Of a DNA stretch of 64,000 bases, positions 55,537-64,000 are shown one piece after another. The notes beneath the pieces are model-generated. The model searched no databases. It was not told the origin of the DNA and saw only the letters and a program-made list of their open reading frames with translations. Position numbers and translations under genes: made by a program. Source of the stretch: Breviolum minutum Mf 1.05b.01 (Eukaryota > Sar > Dinophyceae > Suessiales > Symbiodiniaceae); NCBI GenBank assembly GCA_000507305.1, contig DF239041.1:194744-258743 (forward strand), given 5' to 3'. Position 1 is the first letter of the stretch. Every line of letters starts with the position of its first letter.

Positions 55537-55668
55537 CTTGGGTTTGTTTTTTTTCTAAGGTGATTTGTTTTGAAGGATACTACTACCATGGGGATTCATC
55601 ACCATTTGTCGCCACCATTTGGGGGAAGACTATTTTTTTACATTTTCCAAGTATCGAACAAATCTAAA
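55537..55668. repeat. FB-D copy
   Basis: Near complete; right end GAACAAATCTAAAG. Confidence 0.7.
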
Positions 55669-55944
55669 GTGAAATAGCCCGTTTTTTTTTCGAAATTCCT
55701 CTAAAAGAGTCGGAGGCATTTCATCCCCTGAACAACCAGGGGCCCTTTTTTTCATGGCTCAAATGTGGAATTCTTCGGTGTTCCCATTTTGTGGTGATCA
55801 CATCCCAGTTCTCGTTGGATCTTCTGTGACGACATCTCCTTGACCCCTCGGCGAAAAGCATAGCATGGCACGGGAAAGCTGTGAAAAATTGTGTTTTTTC
55901 ATTCCTTGGAGTCATCCGTGCACTAATTGGATGCTAGTTGAGAT

Positions 55945-56042
55945 CTAGGTGGTCGTTTCATTTTTTTTCACCCGGATCCCTTGGGAGATGATACAATTTG
56001 ACGAGCATATTTTTAAAGTGGGTTGGTTCTACCACCAACTAG
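55945..56042. repeat. FB-A foldback copy
   Basis: Shortened core (CACCCGGATCCCTTGGGAG) similar to 46493. Confidence 0.85.
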
Positions 56043-56203
56043 AGATGTCGTTAAGGAAGTTACATAAATTTAGTAGTACTCATTGGCTACACATTGCTTA
56101 CACCTCCAAGGTAAAACTAAGACATAGCTAATAGACGCTAATCGGATATCCACCAATCTGAACGTCAAATGCATCTTAAGAATTGGGTCATTGTTCACCA
56201 AAA

Positions 56204-56350
56204 GTTTTCAGGTATCCAATATGGAGGTACTGAACCTTATAGCCGGCTATTTTGGTGGTAAAGTTTGCCGTATCCATAAGCCGTTTCTCCATACAGCTTA
56301 TTGTAGGTGAGGATTCCTCCATTTTTAAGGGTTTTGAAAAATGTTTGGTG
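56204..56350. repeat. FB-E foldback copy
   Basis: Ends 11 bp beyond the donor of the - strand exon at 56362. Confidence 0.8.
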
Positions 56351-56361
56351 AATTTGTTTAC

Positions 56362-56462
56362 CCGCAAATGCTTCTTGAACTTGACCTCATCAATCACTTC
56401 ACCTAATCCAGCGCTGAAAGGGTCAATGGAAAAACCAAGCGAGGTCAGCGCTTTTTCAGAAC
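56362..56462 (-). CDS. internal exon squeezed between two foldbacks, unknown protein
   Basis: On the - strand: acceptor CCAAGCAG before 56462 and donor CGG|GTAAAC after 56362. It holds 33 full codons without a stop and has coding texture: SEKALTSLGFSIDPFSAGLG then EVIDEVKFKKHLR. FB-B ends three bases before the acceptor and FB-E begins about a dozen bases after the donor, so almost nothing else separates exon and repeats. No other exon of this gene was recognised in the window. No family recognised. Confidence 0.5.
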
Positions 56463-56465
56463 CTG

Positions 56466-56614
56466 CTTGGAGGATCATCCCAGGATGGACGTAAGTGGTT
56501 AGGTGCACACCCATTTATAAGCCATGAAGCGGCCATTTGGAAGGGGAACAACCCCAGTTTGAGGACGATCACCATAGGTGCTAACTACTTCCTAAATAGG
56601 ATGATCCTCCAAGT
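56466..56614. repeat. FB-B foldback copy
   Basis: Both ends intact (CTTGGAGGATCATCCCAGGA and AGGATGATCCTCCAAG). Confidence 0.88.
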
Positions 56615-56746
56615 GGTAGATTCATGAGGGTGTCACACATGAATCATGATTTTTTTGAACTTAAGCAAAGCTGATCAGTATTCCTGGATTTTGAGCCCGA
56701 AGTTGGGAATCGTTTGCAAAAAATATGTTTTTGAAATTTTCTTTGA

Positions 56747-56812
56747 CGGCAACAACAACAACAACAACAACAACCACAACCACAACCACAACGACAACGA
56801 CAACGACAACCA
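56747..56812. repeat. compound (CAA)n microsatellite
   Basis: CAA block, then AACCAC, then AACGAC: the same order of variants as the array at 42556. Confidence 0.95.
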
Positions 56813-57059
56813 TAACGCCATCATCGTCTTACAGCATATTGCGCTGATATTCGACAACATATTCGACAACATGCAAGCGCTCTATTTGACCAACTCACTG
56901 CCAATGACCCCATTGCTTGCTGCATCTGGTTTTCCGAGTTGTGGTCCAAACTGGGCCCCTACCACTTGTAAGTAGTGGGTTCCCAGCGACCCATGTATAA
57001 AACGATGTGCAGGGGGTATAAGTCCATTTATAACTCTAAGTTTGGGGGGGAACGGAATT

Positions 57060-58029
57060 GGAGTCCGCAAGGGCTGGAACCTTCAAATTAGTTCAATTTT
57101 TTTGATGTGACTTGTTTTCTTTACGCCGACAGCTGTCTTGTGCAAATCCAAGCAGGGAATCCGGCCCCCAAAACATGAGTTTTCGCGAAGACTGGAAGTG
57201 GAGGTGGACCTGCGGTAGCTAAAAAATTCATGTCTCATTCAGTCGAGAAGCGCGAAACTTGACGTTTTTGGGGCTCTCTGTGAACATGCAAGAAAAAATT
57301 GCGATGCCCAGTGATGAGCAGTCGTGAGCGGAGGGATCGCAGTTTTCCATACCAGTTGACGAGCAAATCAGCAAGTGGTGCCAGCTAACCAAGACTTGTT
57401 TCATGATCAGCGATGGTTGAATGAGTTTGTATCCACCCAGATGCGGTTCACTTAGAGGTTGGCAATTTCAAACATATTCTGACCATCAAGCTACTGCTAG
57501 TACTTTTGTCCCAGTATTAATTTTGTGACTGACCAGTAACTGACCATTTGCTAGTTCTGTTGTGACGATGATTTTTCATTGCCGTTCAAACCGGGATGTA
57601 TGAAATTTGAGGTCATCAGAATCCCAGCATTCAACACCAATTCCAAGTTGAACGAATTTAAAAAAACATGCCGTTACACCTTTTTTGTCTTTCCCCCCTA
57701 AACTACGATGGTTGGCAGGTGGACCATGAATGAAGATGTGTATTTCCAACGGAATTTGGAGAACGTCTGCGTATTTCCATTTTAAGGACCATGAAAGCTA
57801 TTCCGATGTCTTGTTATTTTTTCAAACTGGTGACCGGGCCACCAGGTCTTCATTCTATCCGGGAAGAACACATGTTGATGGGTAATAACAGCTTTGTGAT
57901 CTCATCACCCTTTTTTCCCCAGCATTTCCATTTTTCACCGACGCAAAAATCAACACCAGGTGAGTACACGCCACATCGCGGATTTGAAGAGTCTCTTCAA
58001 CTTGCATCTTGGGCTATATCATAGCGCAA
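57060..58029. other. stretch without a supported gene
   Basis: Somewhat GC-richer than the repeats, with a good GTGAGT donor-like site at 57960 and no convincing open frame. Confidence 0.4.
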
Positions 58030-58165
58030 AAACTCTGGCCCAAAAACCAATTATAAGTACACTTTTAGACTTAATTATAGACTTATAGAGGTGAAATTGC
58101 CCCATTTTCTCATTATAAGGCCATTTATAGGGGTTATAAGTCCATCTATGACGATCTTAGGGGCC
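58030..58165. repeat. FB-J copy
   Basis: GGCCCAAAAACCAATTATAA to GATCTTAGGGGCCCA. Confidence 0.65.
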
Positions 58166-58260
58166 CAGTTTGCACCAATCATGTGTGGGGAAAAAAGTGT
58201 TGATGGCCGTCCGGTCCAATGTGGGCGATCACTACTGGGATGCCCTGCTGGTACTTAAGA

Positions 58261-58357
58261 TAGGTGGCGGTTTCAAATATTTTTTATTTTCACCCCTATT
58301 TGGGGAAAATTCCCATTTTGACTAATATTTTTCAACTGGGCTGAAACCACCAACTAG
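58261..58357. repeat. FB-A foldback copy
   Basis: Standard core; adjoins FB-K on the right. Confidence 0.9.
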
Positions 58358-58359
58358 TG

Positions 58360-58578
58360 AGTAACTAGGTAGTAGATGGATTATTTCATCCGTCCCTTAG
58401 TAGATTGTAAATCCCATAAGTAGGTTGCAAACAAATTGACTAATTAGAAACCCATAGGATTCATGTATGGTTTTTTTACCTACATTTAGTTGATGTTTAT
58501 GGTAAATGTAGGTAAATATTCCAAACCCATGGATCCTATGGGTAACTAGTTGCTAACTTCCAGCCGGGCACCCTACTA
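58360..58578. repeat. FB-K copy split by FB-H
   Basis: GTAACTAGGTAGTAGATGG ... TAATTAGAAA, then FB-H, then TAACTAGTTGCTAACTTCCA, GCCGGGCACCCTACTAG. Confidence 0.8.
58451..58542. repeat. FB-H hairpin inserted in FB-K
   Basis: Arms slightly diverged compared with 54359. Confidence 0.88.
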
Positions 58579-59408
58579 GTTGATTTTTCCTGTCGTTGTC
58601 TATCTATGTCGTTTTTTCTCTGGATTCTCTTCACCAACAAACGCACGCCTGAAAACAAAGGGTTGGATCAGCTTTGAAACAGGTGCCATTCGGAAGGGGA
58701 TATAGGTTTCTGGTTTTGGAAGCCATCATTTATTTGGGAGAGAGTAGCTGCAACTTTTAATTCACCCTTTCTTATGCGACTTGAAACTGGTAAGTAGTTG
58801 GTAGTTCGTAATCAGCATTCCTTGACGATTAAAAGAGGGTTTTCTGACACCATACACCATTGCAATCCTGAAACTTCAAGCTTTGCTTGATGGTCCCAAA
58901 TTGATCTTGAGCCAAATGGCAGTCTTTACTTCTAAGTTCTAAGCAATCCGAAATGTTGTACAAAAATCACGCATCGCCGCATCGCCCCTCATGTGAGTTT
59001 CACATATGGGTTTGCTGTAAAATGTGCAAATTCCCCTTAAACAAGAAAGACAAGAATGAGTGCGTCCAAGCTTTGTTCAAACTGTTTTTTGGGGGGCCTA
59101 TATAAACCGGATGTCCTTCAGAACCCGAATTCTTGCATCCGACCGAAGAGACAAAATCGCTGAGTCGAGTGGTTTTCCCAGGACGCTTTCAAGCGGTCAC
59201 CGTCTTTTGATAGGTTGGTTTTGGAGAGTTTCACCATTTCTTAGTGGTGAAGGTTTTTAAAATGATCCAAAAGGAGTTTCACATATGAGACATGGACTTC
59301 AAGGGTTTTTTTGTTCCAAGAAAGGTAGGTTGATTTCGGTGAAAAAGCGGATCGATTTGTAAGATATTGCATAGCTAATAGGATTTTCTTCATTGCTGAG
59401 CCGGTGCT
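58579..59408. other. stretch without a supported gene
   Basis: No repeats of the named families and no coding block that I can defend. Confidence 0.4.
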
Positions 59409-59512
59409 AGTGTTGGTGGAAGAAATCCTGCACCACTTGAGGTTGGTAGTTCATCCCATCATTTCCAGATTTTTTTACATCCCAGGCAGGATTTCTTTCA
59501 TCAACAGTATTC
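59409..59512. repeat. FB-C foldback copy
   Basis: GTTGGTGGAAGAAATCCTGC with mirror AGGATTTCTTTCATCAACAG. Confidence 0.82.
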
Positions 59513-60177
59513 GAAGTATATTTAGGCAGCTCAAGATAAAATCGGGTGAGATGTATTCTCATTTCACGGCCTTCCAAGATAGATGTTTGCACAGAAATCA
59601 ATCTAAGCAAAGTATAGCGACCTTTCCGGCCGAGTAGTCACCCGAAATGAAGGTGAAAAGTAACGGAATCCACCCAAAAATGCCCTTTCAGATTTGAGAA
59701 CTATAGTATCTATAGTATACTTTGCCCAGTGAATCAATACATGATGCATTTTGTATGTGTATATATATATATACATCTTTGAAAAAAACCTCCCGAATCA
59801 TCACCACATGTTTGGATGTGTTTGGTTTCATGCAAATCTAAAGGGCTGGCCACTGCAATGCTATATTAATGAATTATTCACCACTGGCTTGCCCCTGAAT
59901 TCCCATGATTGTTGAGCACCCTTGATTAAATGCTTGCATGTTCAACCCGCCAACGTTGATCCCGAGGATTACCCGTGATTTACGGAGCCTTTGCTGCAAG
60001 TGAAGCTACTTGAGCAATGAAAAAAGTGCCCCTGGTTGTTTAGGATCCTTATTAAACAACTAGTTATTTGTAAGGGGATTGTAATACATGACTAGGGGTT
60101 TTTACAGACAGTGATTTGTAGATTTTGTAGCATAATTGCGTGTGGCAATGAAAAAAACATATTACCTAGTTTTTTGA

Positions 60178-60268
60178 GGGGTGATACTACACAGTTATAT
60201 ATCTGGATTATTCAAAAAAATGACACAAGGATCCTTATTCAACAACCAATCTTTCATGGAAAGTCTCC
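60178..60268. repeat. FB-M repeat copy
   Basis: GGGGTGATACTACACAGTTA ... AAGGATCCTTATTCAACAAC ... TCATGGAAAG. Confidence 0.6.
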
Positions 60269-60519
60269 AGGGCTCCTGGGTTCTTTTGGAACCGTGGCTC
60301 AGATCATGATTTTGGGGGGAAAAATCTTGCAGGCTTTCTCCTCACCCAGCCGAGTAGGCGAACCTCCCAAAATTGTTTGGGGATGAGGAATTTATGGCTA
60401 GTTAACCTACCCCCCCCTTAACGTACGCCCCGCAACAGAAATAAGGGTTTAATAGCTGGCCCCAACTAGGGGAAACCCATGGTTCATAAGCCCTTGATTT
60501 GGCCACCAGTTTACTCTCT

Positions 60520-60645
60520 ACTTGGAGGATGGGCTCCCATGACTTGTAAGTGGTTAGTAACCATGGTTCGTAAGCCCCCTAAGGATCGGGTTGTATAAAA
60601 GGGGGGTACGAATTATACTTATTAGCTGGGATGGCCCTCCAAGTA
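60520..60645. repeat. FB-B foldback copy
   Basis: Ends CTTGGAGGATGGGCTCCCAT and GCTGGGATGGCCCTCCAAG. Confidence 0.78.
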
Positions 60646-60991
60646 TTGAGTAGAGGATTTCCAACAAATCCAACCTCCCAACAACTCGGATGTTGATTTT
60701 CCGTCATCACTTCAGCCTTGGAATTCTGGATCTCCCACGCAAAAACGAAAAAAAACCACCTGTCAGGGGTTGGTTTGTGTTTGTGATACATCCCGGCAGT
60801 CGGGGGGGCAAAATTCCGAACCACTAGCAGCTATATCAAATCCTGAGAAGTTAGAAAGGTATCACATTTCATTCGCAAGGGCATTGACACTTTGCTAAGG
60901 TCCTTAGAGAATCCTTTCCTACTTGCAATTTCGCCCTTGTTCAGAATTTCAATAGTGGTTGAGTATGGTTGAATGATGTGACTCACTAAAA

Positions 60992-61118
60992 GCTTGGATT
61001 TGTTTTTTGGTGATTTATTGACGGATTCGGATCCCATCAAATTCATCACCATTAAGTTCACCACCATTTGGGGAAATTGTTTTTGTTCCAACCACCAAAA
61101 AAAGTAAAAATCTAAGCA
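60992..61118. repeat. FB-D copy
   Basis: CTTGGATTTGTTTTTTGGTG to AAAATCTAAG. Confidence 0.75.
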
Positions 61119-61248
61119 TATCACCTCAAAATCGGTGATTGGAAGACTTTCTCCTTTACTTTCGGGATGGTTGGCCCTGGCAATTGGTATGTTTCAGGGA
61201 GGGACCATGTTTCAGTTGGGACTAAAGTAAAGCTAAGGAAACCTATTC

Positions 61249-61353
61249 AACTAGGTGGCGGTTTCAAATATTTTTTATTTTCACCCCTATTTGGGGAAGA
61301 TTCCCATTTTGACTAATATTTTTCAACTGGGTTGATTGAAACCACCAACTAGT
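61249..61353. repeat. FB-A foldback copy
   Basis: Standard core, with a TTGA duplication in the right arm (GTTGATTGAAACC). Confidence 0.9.
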
Positions 61354-61560
61354 CAACTGTTTGACTTGTTGTGACCGCGGATTGTTTTTGGGAATTTGGC
61401 TGTGAAGTTCCTCAGGACACGTGAAGCACGTGATTCCTCTCGCGGGGCGGGACGTGTCATGGTGGCATGTTTTTCGAGCAACATCGTGGCATTGTAACAA
61501 GATCAGTTAGGATCAAACGGTTTGGCAACTCGGGGTGTTTCAACCACCTGGAAAACCATA

Positions 61561-61676
61561 TTTGTTGATGGTTCAGAAATCCCCAAGGCCAAGCACTTGG
61601 CATGGAAAAAAAAAACATGGGATCATAATGGGAAAACCTGCCAACCTCAACTGGTGCAGGATTTTTTCCAACAGTG
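61561..61676. repeat. FB-C copy
   Basis: Left end TGTTGATGGTTCAGAAATCC; right end GCAGGATTTTTTCCAACAGT. Confidence 0.72.
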
Positions 61677-61947
61677 CTGTACCATTTTGTAAGGCTTGCT
61701 TGTATTGCTGGTTTTAGGGGGGTTCAAGTTGATGAAAATTAACGTCACAACACTAGGACCCCCTAATCCGACCATTTTTGGGAATGGATAGAAATAGTGA
61801 AACATGCCATTTTTCATTAGTACTGATTTGAAGTCGCCTAACTGAAACAACCATTTTACAGTGGATGTTTTTGGGGGACGAGCTTGTGCCTACATGTTGA
61901 TCAAGAACCACTTGGGTAAATTTTGTGGAGACCTCTTCAGTACTGGA

Positions 61948-62090
61948 AGGGCCATCCAAGTTAGTAAGTAGTTAGTACCCCCCTATTTATAAGCCATGAA
62001 ACGGCCATTTGGAAGGGAAACTACCCTTCTTAGAGGACTTACTAACCATGGTTATTAACCATTTACAAGTCATGGGATGATCCTCCAAGT
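61948..62090. repeat. FB-B copy
   Basis: Left end short (GGCCATCCAAGTTAGTAAG); right end full (CATGGGATGATCCTCCAAGT). Confidence 0.8.
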
Positions 62091-62271
62091 ACTGGAAAAG
62101 GGATGTTTTTTCTCCGTAAACCTGTTTGCGTCGGAATCCGCAACAAACAAAAACCTATGACCAGCCGAGCGAAATTCCCAACCACAGCAGAGCTAATCCA
62201 GTCGTGGACACTTCAAAATGGATAAAATGGGGTTGATTTCGTGAGATTGGACAGCCGTTCACCCAGGAAAA

Positions 62272-62384
62272 AACTCTGGTAAACTAACATAGCTGGCTGG
62301 AAAATGGACCCGGATTGAAGATGTGTTTCCTATTGAAAATGGTGATATTCCAGCCAGCTATGTTAGTTTGCCAGAGAGTAAAAG
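62272..62384. repeat. FB-G foldback copy
   Basis: CTCTGGTAAACTAACATAGC, TGGCTGGAA ... TTCCAGCCAGCTATGTTAG, TTTGCCAGAG: arms of about 30 bp. Confidence 0.85.
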
Positions 62385-62519
62385 TTCCCTCCAATTTTGG
62401 ACACCAATTTTTTGGGGGGAGGCCTTGAGTTTCGCGTCTAGAGAAGATGAGCGAACACAAAATTCGTTGTGAATTGTTCATCGCAGCAGAAAAGGCGATT
62501 CAAACAAACAACACTCAAT

Positions 62520-62650
62520 GGAGTTGGTTCCCTTAATAGGTGGTAGGTACCATATAATCCCCCAATTGGCAGTATATACCACTTATATACCACTTATATA
62601 TTGCCTATTATATATCACCTACCACCTGTTAAGGGAACCAGAAACAGCTA
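62520..62650. repeat. FB-I foldback copy (complete)
   Basis: Both arms present, with a doubled ATACCACTTAT unit in the loop. Confidence 0.9.
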
Positions 62651-63317
62651 TTGAAATACCCATAAGATACATTTATTCTTACATGAACGCTTGATTTTGT
62701 GGTAAACGATAGAATCACATACAAGTTCATTACAAGTAACAGTTTAACGTTGATCCGAGATAGTTTCATTGGGACATCACAACCGAGGCGTTTTTGAAAA
62801 GTTGTTCTGTCCCGTTTTTGGTACTGCAATGAGTCGAATGATCCAAAAACAAAAAAAAACGTCCTGAAAAGCATTGTGTACCATTTTTAAAGGCAACTGG
62901 ATTGCTGGAAATTAACGTCGCAACTTGTTTTCCAGGTGGGCCCTTTTTTTGGTAATTACGGCAATGAATCAAAGGAAACTCCGAAATCCACACAAAAAAA
63001 GATAAGAAAAAAATCCTTGGAACAAAAAAAGTGTGTGCCAAAATTAATGGAAAATTCCCCTGAACCCCTCACCCTTCACCCCCAACCCAGCCCTCTCTAC
63101 CTGTTGCTTGACGATCATTGAGGTCAAAGCACTCCATCTTGCGCAACAGGCGATCCTGGGAAACGCAGCAAGACGACTTCAGCAATTTGTATGATGATCA
63201 CAAGGTGTGTCCCTGCCAATTGTTATAAATGGAGTGTAAATAACTAACCCCTATAAATGGCCACTTATAAATGGGGTTTTCCCTGGGGTGAATTTTTTCA
63301 CCCCCTTGAAATCAGTA

Positions 63318-63417
63318 GCTAGGTGGTGTTTTCAAATATTTTTTATTTTCACCCCTATTTGGGGAAGATGTCCAATTTGACTAATATGTTTTCAGATGGG
63401 TTGAAACCACCAACTAG
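63318..63417. repeat. FB-A foldback copy
   Basis: Standard core. FB-J-like sequence on both sides (63219-63300, 63425-63450) suggests a nested insertion. Confidence 0.9.
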
Positions 63418-64000
63418 GTAGAGTTATGGGCCCTACTTTTAACTGGTTCTAAGGGTATCAAGAAATAGGTGCCTCTCAGCCTTGTGCAGGTGGCAGGTCC
63501 GCCGACTCACTAACCACCGTTTGGATGTATCACCAAACCCCAGCGGAAATCAAACCCACCTGGAAAACTATAGGGAAAGTACGTACCCTTTTTTTGGGGA
63601 ACTGGATTGCTGGTTTTAGGGGTTTCAAGTTGATGAAAATTAATGTCGCACCGGCTGTTTTCCAGGTATTCATATTTTCGTTCATACATCTGCACTTGCA
63701 CTAGTTCACTAGTTACTATAGTTTGGTTGATATGTTCGTTTACCTAAGGGTATCCACAAGAAATTGGAAATCCTCATCCATCAGAAAGCGTTGCAAATCA
63801 TAAAGGTGTCTGGGTTCAAGAGGGTGGAGAATCCCCCCATTTCTTCCCTTACAAAAAGGGAACCCCCAACTTATAAATGTGATATAACCCCAATAAACCC
63901 TATACTTAACCCCAGTTGTAAGAAGGAATAAGGAGGAATAAATTATTAACTTATAACTTATCAAAGATTTCCCTACAAAATTACCTATTTCTTGTTTGTT

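Noticed and set aside
1-64000. Search for spliced-leader gene, tRNA, rRNA, telomere repeats, CRISPR array or bacterial operon
   Set aside because: Nothing recognisable was seen by eye; a tRNA or covariance-model scan could still find small RNA genes.

Overview
This is a eukaryotic nuclear window, most probably from a dinoflagellate. The evidence is internal. One gene can be rebuilt in frame from thirteen tiny exons (19 to 129 nt) spread over 28 kb. At least five of its twelve introns start with GC rather than GT, and twelve of its thirteen acceptors read AG|G. Non-coding DNA is moderately AT-rich and packed with short palindromic repeats and triplet microsatellites. Small exons, long introns, GC donors and AG|G acceptors together are typical of dinoflagellates. 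The species cannot be named from the sequence. No tRNA, rRNA, spliced-leader gene, CRISPR or bacterial operon was seen.

Layout. 1-0.83 kb: the 3' end of a small charged-protein gene of unknown function, with an in-frame TAA inside a strongly coding exon. 2-14 kb: scattered exon candidates on the + strand (4491-4902, 6980-7082, 9885-10056, 10694-10777, 13038-13084, 13480-13564, 13762-13842); several join in compatible phase, and the product is unrecognised. A 696-base assembly gap lies at 5412-6107. 14.46-42.55 kb: a diacylglycerol O-acyltransferase type 2 (DGAT2) gene on the + strand, the only gene identified with high confidence. It would catalyse the last step of triacylglycerol synthesis. 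Its larger introns hold unrelated GC-rich coding-like blocks, often frame-broken, including a tRNA 2'-phosphotransferase (Tpt1/KptA)-like fragment near 38.3-38.7 kb. 43-64 kb: mostly repeats, with a candidate + strand gene at 50.71-51.33 kb and a probable - strand exon at 56362-56462.

The dominant structure is repeats. I recognise about fifteen families of short foldback (MITE-like) elements, called FB-A to FB-P here, with roughly eighty copies or half-copies of about 90-250 bp. They lie inside and outside genes. Two clear nested insertions (FB-A in FB-M; FB-H in FB-K) show that some have moved. At least two splice acceptors lie directly at the end of a foldback, so these elements may help build or extend introns. 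Microsatellites (TAC, GTA/GCA, CAA with graded variants, TATC) and two minisatellite-like arrays fill further space. All coordinates and boundaries were read by eye and repeat ends are approximate.
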